NCBI GenBank assembly: GCA_902806335.1 | Contig: CADCWG010000058.1 | Location: 1-38,550, forward strand | Source of the DNA: an uncultured Thermomicrobiales bacterium | Lineage (GTDB): Bacteria > Chloroflexota > Chloroflexia > Thermomicrobiales > UBA6265 | Length of the DNA: 38,550 bases | Direction: 5' to 3' | Shown: in pieces, positions 23,642 to 32,666 of the stretch | Layout: each line of letters opens with the position of its first letter | Numbering within the stretch: position 1 is the stretch's first letter | The notes under the pieces: generated by a model | Databases searched by the model: none | The model's input: only the letters and a program-made list of their open reading frames with translations | Told to the model about the DNA's origin: nothing | Translations under genes and position numbers: made by a program

Positions 23642-23926
23642 GTGCGAAAGCAAGAGCTCGTCCGCAGGGTCGCCGGGGAGACGGGGCAGACCGAGTCCCA
23701 GGCCACGACGGCCGTCAACGCCGTCTTCGCCGCGATCGAGGAGACACTGGCCAACGGCGACGAGGTGAACATCAGCGGGTTCGGATCGTTCAAGGTGGTC
23801 GAGCGCGCCTCGCGGGAAGGCCGAAACCCTCAGACCGGCGCCCCGATGACCATCGCGGCCCGCAAGAGCCCGACGTTCAGCCCGGGGACGCAGCTGAAGC
23901 GGTCGGTGAACGGGGGCGAGGCCTAG
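23642..23926 (+). CDS. hup: HU-family DNA-binding protein
   Basis: A 94-residue nucleoid protein that bends and compacts DNA non-specifically. It begins MRKQELVRRVAGETG, and FGSFKVVERASREGRNPQTG is the conserved arm and signature, followed by SPTFSPGTQLKRSVN. The length is normal. GTG 23642 follows AAGGAGGGG by six bases. Single gene with its own promoter, convergent with plsX. Confidence 0.95.
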   Translation: MRKQELVRRVAGETGQTESQATTAVNAVFAAIEETLANGDEVNISGFGSFKVVERASREGRNPQTGAPMTIAARKSPTFSPGTQLKRSVNGGEA

Positions 23927-23950
23927 CCCCGCTCGTATCCGGTTCCGGCC

Positions 23951-25051
23951 TCAGCCAGGATCGCCGGGACCCATCGAGCCAACACGCGCGCTGGGGGGCA
24001 CCGGCGGTGCCCCCCTGGCCGTGTCCGCCAGGTCGTCCGCCGACGTGACCACCGGCGGGGCCATGGCGGCGCGGATCCCGCCCACGAGGTCGAGCTCCGC
24101 CCCCCGGCGAGCCGCGGCGACGGCGTTCATGATCGCCTTCGCGTCGGACCCGCCGTGGGCGATGATCACCATCCCCTCGACGCCGAGCAGCGGTGCCCCG
24201 CCGATCTCGCTGGGGTCGAGACGGGCGCGGACCGCGCGGAAGGCCGGACGGAGCAGGGCTGCCAGCACCTTGCGCCGCAGTGAGCGTGTCAGCTCATCCT
24301 TGAGCAGCTGGGTGACCAGGGCTCCCATGCCCTCGGCCACCTTGAGGGCCACGTTCCCCGTGAATCCGTCGGTGACCACGATGTCGACGGTTCCCAGCGG
24401 CACGTCCTTGCCCTCGACGTTGCCAACGAATCGGAGCCCGGGCGCGGCCGCGAGGAGGGGATGGACCTCCTGGACGAAGAGGTTGCCTTTGGTCGGTTCC
24501 TCACCGTTGCTGAGGAGACCGATCGTCGGCTCGCTGACCCCGAGCACCCGACGCGTGTAGAGGTCGCCCATCCGGGCGAACTGCACGAGGTGGTGCGGCT
24601 TCGGGTCGGTCACCGCGCCGAGATCGACGACGAGGGTCCGCGACCGGAGGGCGGGCAGGTACGACGCGATGGCCGGACGGTCGACGCCTGCGATCCGCCC
24701 CAGATGGAGCAGCGCCGCCGCCATCACCGCGCCGCTGTTGCCCGCCGAGACCATCGCTTCGGCGCGGCCGGCCTTGACCTCGGCGAGGGCAACGGCAATG
24801 CTCGAGCGCGGCTTCCTCCGCACCGCCTGCGCCGCGTGCTCGTCCATCCCGATCTCGTCGGGGGCGTCGACGACCGTGACGTCGAGGCCGTCGGCACCGG
24901 CCAGCAGGGGCCGGACGACGGCCTCCCGGCCGACCAGAGTCAGCGCGGTGCCGTCCCGGCGGGCGGCGCTGAGGGCACCCTCGACGATGACCTGAGGTCC
25001 GTGGTCGCCGCCCATCACGTCGACGGCGACCCGCCCACCCCCGTCTCGCAC
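23951..25051 (-). CDS. plsX: Phosphate acyltransferase PlsX
   Basis: A 366-residue enzyme converting acyl-ACP and phosphate to acyl-phosphate, the acyl donor for the first step of phospholipid synthesis with PlsY. Landmarks: VAVDVMGGDHGPQVIVEGAL, SAGNSGAVMAAALLHLGRI, VTDGFTGNVALKVAEG, IGGAPLLGVEGMVIIAHGGSDAKAI. GTG 25051 has AAGGAG nine bases upstream; ATG 25087 (12 residues longer, no ribosome site) is the alternative. It follows gyrB by 49 bases. fabD, fabH and acpP, its usual neighbours, are not here. Its last codons contain a 10-pair inverted repeat. Confidence 0.94.
   Translation of the reverse strand: MRDGGGRVAVDVMGGDHGPQVIVEGALSAARRDGTALTLVGREAVVRPLLAGADGLDVTVVDAPDEIGMDEHAAQAVRRKPRSSIAVALAEVKAGRAEAMVSAGNSGAVMAAALLHLGRIAGVDRPAIASYLPALRSRTLVVDLGAVTDPKPHHLVQFARMGDLYTRRVLGVSEPTIGLLSNGEEPTKGNLFVQEVHPLLAAAPGLRFVGNVEGKDVPLGTVDIVVTDGFTGNVALKVAEGMGALVTQLLKDELTRSLRRKVLAALLRPAFRAVRARLDPSEIGGAPLLGVEGMVIIAHGGSDAKAIMNAVAAARRGAELDLVGGIRAAMAPPVVTSADDLADTARGAPPVPPSARVGSMGPGDPG
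23993..24015. terminator. Inverted repeat in the plsX 3' end between convergent genes
   Basis: A perfect 10-pair G/C-run stem (23993-24002 with 24006-24015) and a three-base loop, inside the final codons of plsX and 66 bases past the HU stop. It could slow polymerase from both sides, but it is coding sequence. Confidence 0.35.
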
Positions 25052-25100
25052 CGGCCCGCGCTCCTTCTCTGCGGTCGTCTTCCCCATCGAACCCGATGGA

Positions 25101-27116
<2,016 letters not shown>

Positions 27117-27202
27117 TTACGGGCATATGGTCCCGAGACGGCCAGCCGGCGAAGGGCGGAGGCGCGGCCGAGGTGGCCGGTCGGGAGGACACTGTGGCCC
27201 GC

Positions 27203-27595
27203 TCATTCCCAACCGAGTTCCGCGAGCCGCTCCTCGCCGATGCCGAGGTGGTGCGCTAGCTCGTGGACCACGGTGATCCGGACCTGCACCGCCTGGTCAG
27301 CCTGGGAAGGGAAGGAACGCTGGAGCGGGCCGCGAAAGATGGTGATCTTGTCCGGGAGCTGGAGGCTGTACGACGTGCGCTCGGTCAGCGGCGTGCCCTC
27401 GTAGAGCCCGAACAGCTCCTCCGGCCCCTCGTCGCCGTCGAGCGCCGAATGTCCCGGCTCGTCCTCGACCACGACCTCGACGTTGTCGAGCATGGCGTGG
27501 ATCTCGGGGGGAAGCCCATCGAGCGCCCGGACGACGAGTCGCTCGAAGAGCCGTCGCCGGCCCCGCTCAACCGTCGCCCGCGCCGAAGACCGCAT
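27203..27595 (-). CDS. Small zincin-like metallopeptidase (PF06262-type)
   Basis: A 130-residue protein with the zinc motif HELAHHLGI (His111, Glu112, His115, His116) followed by GEERLAELGW, as in the bacterial 'possible zinc metallopeptidase' family. The N-terminal half (FERLVVRALDGLPPEIHAMLDNVEVVVEDEP) is also family-typical. Substrate unknown; such proteins are often encoded near division or wall genes. ATG 27595 lies five bases after a TAAAAT -10, so the transcript should start at or next to the AUG (leaderless). The first 29 bases overlap the PBP gene 3' end. Confidence 0.85.
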   Translation of the reverse strand: MRSSARATVERGRRRLFERLVVRALDGLPPEIHAMLDNVEVVVEDEPGHSALDGDEGPEELFGLYEGTPLTERTSYSLQLPDKITIFRGPLQRSFPSQADQAVQVRITVVHELAHHLGIGEERLAELGWE

Positions 27596-29435
27596 GCCTC
27601 ATTTTAGCACGGAAGCCCTCCATTTTCAATAGAAGGAGGCCCCGTTTGGCGCGTACGTACGGAGGACTCCCTCGCCAGCCCTGCCGCGGCGAGCGGGCGA
27701 GAGCATCAGTTCCGAGAGTAGTGGAAACGGGGGCGGACGGGTCGTCGTCCCGGTCGGCATCGCTCGACGCGAGCGCGGTCTCGGGGGCAGTGCTGGCGGC
27801 GGCCGCGCCGAGGAGCTGCCCGGCGAGTTGCTGCGCCACGCCCACGCTGGCCGATGCCCCGTTCTCCAGCACCACGGCGACCGCGTAGCGCGGCTCCGGG
27901 TCGCCGATGAACCCGATGAACCACGCGTGCGGCGCCTTGCCGTCGCCCGTCTCGGCCGTCCCCGTCTTTCCTCCGACGCGGTAGCCGGGCACCTGGGCGC
28001 CCGACGCGATCCCCGTCTCGACGGCGTCGACCATCATCTGCTCGACCTGCGCGGCGGTCTCCGCCGACACCGGCTCCCGCCAGACGCTCGGCGCGACCTG
28101 CCGCGTCGACTCCCCGGTCCGGGTCGCGACCCGCTCCACCAGGTAGGGGCGCATCAGACGACCGTTGTTCGCCAGCCCGCCGGCCATCACCGCCATGTGC
28201 AGCGGCGAGACGAGAAGCTCGCCCTGCCCGAAGGCGGTCTCGGCGAGGGCCGGCAGGGCGTCGAGGAACTCGGGGGACGAGGCGAGCTGGCTCTCCGCCA
28301 CCGGGAGGTCGAACGGGACCGCCCCGTCGAAGCCGAACGCGGCTCCGTACTCGCTCATCCGCTGCGCCCCCAGCGCCAGCCCCACCTGGGCGTAGACCAC
28401 GTTCAGCGAGTAGGCCAGCCCCTCGGTCAGGGTGTACTCGGTCTGCGCGGCGTCCGGGCGGTTCTGGTTCTCGACGATGACCCGCCCGGCGACGTCGAGC
28501 TCCCCGGTGTCCTCGTAGACGGTGCTCGGGTCGGAGAACCCGCTGTCGATCGACGCCGCGGCCGTGACCACCTTGAAGATTGAGCCGGGCGTGTACTGGC
28601 CGCCGGTCGCCCGCTGCACCAGGGGACGATCCGGGTCGGCGAGGAGTTCGGCGAAGTACGCCTCGGCCTCGGCGTTGCCCCCGCCCGTGGCGGCGAAGAG
28701 CGCGTTCGGGTCGTAGCCCGGCTGGCTCGCCATCGCGACGACGCGACCGGTCTCGACCTCGACCACGACGGCCGCCCCGGGTCGGCCCTCGAGCAAACCG
28801 ACCGCTTCCCGCTGCAGCTCGGCGTCGAGCGTCAGGTGGAGGTCGAGCCCCTCCTGCGGCCGGTTCAGCAGCTCGTTGACCCAGCGACCGACGGCGTTGC
28901 CGCCGGCGCGGCCGGCGAGCTCGTCGTCGAACGCCGACTCGAGCCCGGCCGTGCCGTACCGAAGCGGCGAGTAGTAGCCGACGAGGGGAGCCGACTCGGG
29001 TTCGGGATAGACGCGGGCCCAGGCGTCTCCCTCGCGCACCGTATCGGCCAGCACCGTGCCGTTCGCATCGAAGACGCGACCCCGGCGGACCGCCAGCTCC
29101 GTCCCCTGGCGGCGGGGATTGGCGAGCACCTCGCCGTCGGGCGCCGTCACGACGCGGCTCACCGTGGTCGAGCTTCGCACCAGCTGGATGCGCACCATCT
29201 GCACGCTGAGGACGGCGAACACCGTGACCAGGACGAGCGAGGTCCGGATCACCGCCCGGTTGAAGCGCGGCAGCCGGTCCGGCAGGCGCACCCATGCGGC
29301 GAGCAGCAGGAGCAGCCAGCCGGCGCCGAGGAGCGACAGCCATCGCCCGTCGGTGGTGTCCTGGCCCGAGCCGAGACCGAGGACAACGCAGGCGAGGAAG
29401 GCGACGAACGCGGCGACCCGGACGACCCTCGGCAT
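27567..29435 (-). CDS. Penicillin-binding protein 2-type transpeptidase (FtsI/PbpA class)
   Basis: A 622-residue class B-like PBP that cross-links peptidoglycan. Two to three N-terminal membrane segments (about 5-22, 31-48, 64-82) are more than usual. A dimerisation domain follows with the RRGRVFDANGTVLAD motif. The transpeptidase domain has the Ser in PGSIFKV (near 285), YSLN (near 343) and GGKTGTAETGD (near 487). The C-terminal ~45 residues are Arg/Lys-rich and are encoded by the promoter region and first codons of the next gene, so they look like run-on rather than conserved domain. It lies 87 bases after a FtsW/RodA gene, the usual SEDS-PBP partner. ATG 29435 has GAGGAG 11 bases upstream. 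Confidence 0.9.
   Translation of the reverse strand: MPRVVRVAAFVAFLACVVLGLGSGQDTTDGRWLSLLGAGWLLLLLAAWVRLPDRLPRFNRAVIRTSLVLVTVFAVLSVQMVRIQLVRSSTTVSRVVTAPDGEVLANPRRQGTELAVRRGRVFDANGTVLADTVREGDAWARVYPEPESAPLVGYYSPLRYGTAGLESAFDDELAGRAGGNAVGRWVNELLNRPQEGLDLHLTLDAELQREAVGLLEGRPGAAVVVEVETGRVVAMASQPGYDPNALFAATGGGNAEAEAYFAELLADPDRPLVQRATGGQYTPGSIFKVVTAAASIDSGFSDPSTVYEDTGELDVAGRVIVENQNRPDAAQTEYTLTEGLAYSLNVVYAQVGLALGAQRMSEYGAAFGFDGAVPFDLPVAESQLASSPEFLDALPALAETAFGQGELLVSPLHMAVMAGGLANNGRLMRPYLVERVATRTGESTRQVAPSVWREPVSAETAAQVEQMMVDAVETGIASGAQVPGYRVGGKTGTAETGDGKAPHAWFIGFIGDPEPRYAVAVVLENGASASVGVAQQLAGQLLGAAAASTAPETALASSDADRDDDPSAPVSTTLGTDALARSPRQGWRGSPPYVRAKRGLLLLKMEGFRAKMRHAVFGAGDG
27601..27629 (-). promoter_or_regulatory. 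Promoter of the zincin gene, inside the PBP coding region
   Basis: Minus strand: TTGAAA (27629-27624), 17-base spacer ending in TGC, TAAAAT (27606-27601). It is five bases from the ATG at 27595, so the predicted message has essentially no 5' leader. Confidence 0.7.
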
Positions 29436-29522
29436 GGGTAGGACGACTCCTCTCGGGCGGATCCCTGGTAGGAACGGTGGCGTCGACGCCGAGCGGCGCG
29501 CTGGCGACGCGTCGGCGACGCG

Positions 29523-30872
29523 TCAGGTGGGGCGACGCATCCCCGAGATGTGGAGGAGGAGACCGACGATCAGGAAGTTGGTCAGCAGTGAGCTGCCGCC
29601 GTAGGAGACGAACGGGAGCGTGATCCCCGTAAGCGGGATTATCCGAATCACTCCGCCCACGATGATCAGTGTCTGCAAGCCGAGGATCGTCGCCAGACCC
29701 ACGGCGACCAGGCGCGCGAACCCGTCGGGGGTGGTCAGCGCGATGAGGTACCCCCGCATCACCAGGACCAGGTAGAGCGCCAGGATCGCGACCGTGCCCA
29801 GGAGCCCAAGCTCCTCGCCGAGCGCGGAGAAGACGTAGTCGGTCTGCACCTCGGGGATGTACCACGGCTGCCCGAGGCCGAGCCCGGTGCCGAAGAACCC
29901 GCCCGTCGCCAGCGCGTAGTCGGACTGCACGGGCTGGAAGCCGGCAAAGCGGGGGTCCTGCCACGGGTCGAGCCAGTTCTGCACCCGAATCGCGACCCGG
30001 CCGAACGCCTGGGCGGCGGCCCAGCAGGCGACCGCGAACGTGATGAGGCCGATCGAGACGTAGAGCGGACGGCCGCTCGCGACGTACAGCATCACCAGGA
30101 AGATGCCGAAGAACAGAAGGGCGGCCCCGAGGTCGTTCTGGACGACGAGGACCATCAGGGACGCCGCCCACATCACTCCCATCGGCAGGAGGTAGGGGAG
30201 GGGTGGGAGGCGGAGCGGACCGAGCCGCCAGGCGCTCCCGAGGAGGTCGCGCTTGTCCTCCAGGTACGCCGCGAGGAAGACGACCAGGGTGACCTTGACG
30301 ATCTCGGACGGCTGGGCGAGGAACGGGCCGATGCTCAGCCAGAGCTTGGCGCCGTTGATCTCGACGCCAAAGACGAACGTCACGGCGAGCAGCGCCAGGC
30401 TCAGGATGAGGGCCGTGTACTTGTAGCGTCGCAGCATGACCAGCAGGCGTAGACGCCCCGACGCGGCGACGATCAGCCAGAGGACGGCCAGGCCGATCCC
30501 GAGGAAGATCAGCTGGTTCTCGGCGAGGCCCGCGAGGTTGGGGTCGATCGCCGCGAGGTCCGGCTGGAGACGCTGGATCATCAGCAGACCGAGGCCGGCG
30601 AGGGTCGCCGTGACCGGAAGCAGGACCTGGTCGCCGCGAAATCCGATGACGCCGAAGCTGATGCTGATCCCCGCGACCGTCGCCACGTAGGCGAGGCTCA
30701 CCCAGATGTCCGCCCAGCTCCACCGCGTGTCGTCGCGGGGGGCGAGGAAGATGGTCAGCAGGCCGACCACCGTGAGCAGCGATGGGGCCACCAGAAGCTG
30801 GAACTCGGTCAACCGGAACGTCGGACGGAGACGGTAGCGACGGCTGGTCGGGGGGGCGAACACCGTGCTCAC
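29523..30872 (-). CDS. FtsW/RodA/SpoVE-family (SEDS) peptidoglycan polymerase
   Basis: A 449-residue, about ten-helix membrane protein that polymerises lipid II together with a class B PBP. Landmarks: NGAKLWLSIGPFLAQPSEI, VVQNDLGAALLFFGIF, the extracytoplasmic loop with VQSDYALATGGFFGTGLG, FSALGEELGLLG, and the C-terminal PFVSYGGSSLLTNF. GTG 30872 overlaps the mtnP stop (GTGA); the frame extends further upstream but without membrane sequence. It is followed by its PBP partner. Whether the pair serves division or elongation cannot be decided here. Confidence 0.92.
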   Translation of the reverse strand: MSTVFAPPTSRRYRLRPTFRLTEFQLLVAPSLLTVVGLLTIFLAPRDDTRWSWADIWVSLAYVATVAGISISFGVIGFRGDQVLLPVTATLAGLGLLMIQRLQPDLAAIDPNLAGLAENQLIFLGIGLAVLWLIVAASGRLRLLVMLRRYKYTALILSLALLAVTFVFGVEINGAKLWLSIGPFLAQPSEIVKVTLVVFLAAYLEDKRDLLGSAWRLGPLRLPPLPYLLPMGVMWAASLMVLVVQNDLGAALLFFGIFLVMLYVASGRPLYVSIGLITFAVACWAAAQAFGRVAIRVQNWLDPWQDPRFAGFQPVQSDYALATGGFFGTGLGLGQPWYIPEVQTDYVFSALGEELGLLGTVAILALYLVLVMRGYLIALTTPDGFARLVAVGLATILGLQTLIIVGGVIRIIPLTGITLPFVSYGGSSLLTNFLIVGLLLHISGMRRPT

Positions 30873-31756
30873 TCCCCGGCCGGCGGCAGGTAGCGGTCGA
30901 CGAGCACCCCGAGGCGGCGGCGCGTCGCCGCCGGGATCGCCGCCGGGTCGGTCATGATGGCGCCGGCGAGGGCGTTGGCCGACGGCGCCGAGGCGACCGG
31001 AAGCCCGTGCTCGGCGAGCGCCCGGATGGTCTCCCGGCCGGCCTCGACGTTCGCGGCCATGGCGGCGGTCACCATCTCGACCGTCACCGTGCCCTCCCCC
31101 TCGTGCCAGACGTCGTAGTCGGTGACCATCGCCAGCGTCGCGTAGGGCAGCTCCGCTTCCCGGGCGAGCCTGGCCTCCGGCATGGCGGTCATCCCCACGA
31201 CGGCCGCCCCCCACGTGCGGTGGAGGGCCGACTCCGCTCGGGTCGAGAACTGCGGGCCCTCGATGCAGACATAGGTGCCGCCGTCGTGGACCGTCGCGCC
31301 GGAGGCACCGGCGGCATGGAGCACGGCCTGGCGAAGGTGCGGGCAGTACGGCTCCGCGATTCCGACGTGGGCCACGACCCCGTCGCCGAAGAAGGTCCGT
31401 TCGGCGCCGCGGGCGACCGTCCGGTCGACGATGTCGTCCGGGACGAGTAGATGGAGCGGGGCGACGCGGTTCTGGAGACTGCCGACGGCGCTGACGCTGA
31501 GCAGGTGGGTCACGCCGAGCGCCTTCATCGCGTAGACGTTCGCGCGGTAGGGGAGGTCCGTTGGCCCCAGGCGATGCCCGCGGCCGTGCCGCGGGAGGAA
31601 GGCCACCGGCGTGTCACCCATGCGGCCGACGACCGGCCGATCGCTGGGACGGCCGAACGGCGTGTCCGTGTCGACCTCGCGGCGATCGGTTAGGCCGGGG
31701 ATGTCGTAGAGCCCGCTACCGCCGATCACCCCGAGCATCGCCGCCTTCGTCGCCAC
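30869..31756 (-). CDS. mtnP: 5'-methylthioadenosine phosphorylase (MTAP) / purine nucleoside phosphorylase family
   Basis: A 295-residue enzyme predicted to cleave methylthioadenosine with phosphate to adenine and methylthioribose 1-phosphate, a salvage step. Landmarks: [98 protein letters not shown] 31756 was chosen for GGAGGTGGGAGGG just upstream; the frame runs further without a ribosome site. It overlaps the SEDS gene by four bases, giving an unusual coupling of nucleoside salvage with wall genes. Confidence 0.92.
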   Translation of the reverse strand: MATKAAMLGVIGGSGLYDIPGLTDRREVDTDTPFGRPSDRPVVGRMGDTPVAFLPRHGRGHRLGPTDLPYRANVYAMKALGVTHLLSVSAVGSLQNRVAPLHLLVPDDIVDRTVARGAERTFFGDGVVAHVGIAEPYCPHLRQAVLHAAGASGATVHDGGTYVCIEGPQFSTRAESALHRTWGAAVVGMTAMPEARLAREAELPYATLAMVTDYDVWHEGEGTVTVEMVTAAMAANVEAGRETIRALAEHGLPVASAPSANALAGAIMTDPAAIPAATRRRLGVLVDRYLPPAGE

Positions 31757-31896
31757 GCCCTCCCACCTCCGCTTGGTTCTTCTCTTTGGTTGGCCGTGCC
31801 GCCGTCCGGCGCCTTCGGCGGTCGCCAGGATCGCTCTGCCGGCATGGTAGTTGGGCGGCGCTACGGGCGCCACCGGGCGGCCGGCGAGGGCACGCG

Positions 31897-31905
31897 TGCT
31901 ATACT
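31897..31905 (+). promoter_or_regulatory. Extended -10 promoter of rpsO
   Basis: TGC then TATACT (31897-31905); no recognisable -35. The leader to the rpsO ATG is about 100 bases. Confidence 0.55.
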
Positions 31906-31918
31906 CCGCGGTTGGAGA

Positions 31919-32004
31919 AGCGTCGAAATCGTGTCCACTGGTCATGGCGACTGGAGAACGGTGCGAGACGCTCGAGAGGCACCTGGGAAGACGCTCCGAG
32001 GAGG
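31919..32004 (+). promoter_or_regulatory. rpsO leader with duplicated pairing element
   Basis: The octamer AGACGCTC occurs twice (31966-31973 and 31989-31996). Each copy can pair through GACGC with GCGTC at 31920-31924. The second copy abuts the ribosome site GAGGAGG (31998-32004). This is a candidate autoregulatory switch for S15. Confidence 0.35.
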
Positions 32005-32014
32005 CGCCCGCACC

Positions 32015-32284
32015 ATGGCGTTGCAGAAGGTCCAGAAGAACGACATTGTCGCCAACTTTCGCGTCCACGAGACCGACACCGGTTCACCGGAGGTCCAGAT
32101 CGCGCTCCTCACCGAGCGGATCAACGGCCTGACCGGGCACCTGCGGGCGAACCGGCACGACCATCACTCGCGGCGCGGGCTGCTGAAGATGGTCGGCCAG
32201 CGACGGCGGCTGCTGGCGTACCTGAACAAGAAGGACATCGAGCGGTACCGGACCACGATCCAGCGTCTTGGCCTGCGCAAGTAG
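32015..32284 (+). CDS. rpsO: 30S ribosomal protein S15
   Basis: An 89-residue primary 16S rRNA-binding protein: [52 protein letters not shown]. Exact family length. ATG 32015 has GAGGAGG ten bases upstream. Followed by pnp, as in most bacteria, but 380 bases away with terminators and leader elements between. Confidence 0.97.
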   Translation: MALQKVQKNDIVANFRVHETDTGSPEVQIALLTERINGLTGHLRANRHDHHSRRGLLKMVGQRRRLLAYLNKKDIERYRTTIQRLGLRK

Positions 32285-32391
32285 GGTCGGGGTCGTCCGA
32301 TCGCTGCCTCTCGTCCGGGCCGTGTCCCTCGCCCAGACCGCTCGTCAGGCAATGGGCGGCAGCGGCTCCAGGCCGTCGTACGCTTCCGGAG

Positions 32392-32419
32392 AGCCCAGGG
32401 CGACACGCCCTGGGCTTTG
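32392..32419 (+). terminator. rpsO terminator
   Basis: A perfect 11-pair stem (32392-32402 with 32406-32416) with a three-base loop; the stem's last T runs into only two more T. It lies 108 bases past the rpsO stop and 43 bases before a five-codon ORF. Confidence 0.55.
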
Positions 32420-32461
32420 CCGTATCGGCGCCTCCGTAGACACGTCACCGAAGGGAGGAAG

Positions 32462-32479
32462 ATGGCACACTTGACGTAA
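32462..32479 (+). other. Five-codon leader ORF ahead of pnp
   Basis: ATG GCA CAC TTG ACG TAA (Met-Ala-His-Leu-Thr) directly behind AAGGGAGGAAG. The ribosome site is as good as any in the window, although close to the ATG. It lies 190 bases upstream of pnp, ahead of a large hairpin. It could be a leader peptide or a ribosome standby site; a chance occurrence is possible. Confidence 0.3.
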
Positions 32480-32521
32480 GAGCGGTCGACGCGCGTCCCT
32501 CGTCGGTCGGGGGTGGGGTAT

Positions 32522-32562
32522 TGGAGCGTGCCGGGGCGAACGGATCACGCCGGCACGCTCCA
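32522..32562 (+). promoter_or_regulatory. Large hairpin in the pnp leader
   Basis: A perfect 13-pair stem (32522-32534 with 32550-32562) with a 15-base loop, 104 bases before pnp. No T-run. In E. coli the pnp leader stem is cut by RNase III and then used for PNPase autorepression; a similar role is inferred from position only. Confidence 0.5.
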
Positions 32563-32666
32563 GTCCCTCAGCCCCTCCAGGAGACGAGCGGGACCACCCC
32601 ACCGCCGCAGGCTACCCCCGTCGCGACCGACGTCGGTCGCTCTATCCGAGGAGGGACGGTCCCAAG

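Noticed and set aside
27706..30723. A 1005-codon minus-strand open frame
   Set aside because: Out-of-frame shadow of the PBP and SEDS genes; Arg/Gly/Pro-rich with no membrane segments or motifs.
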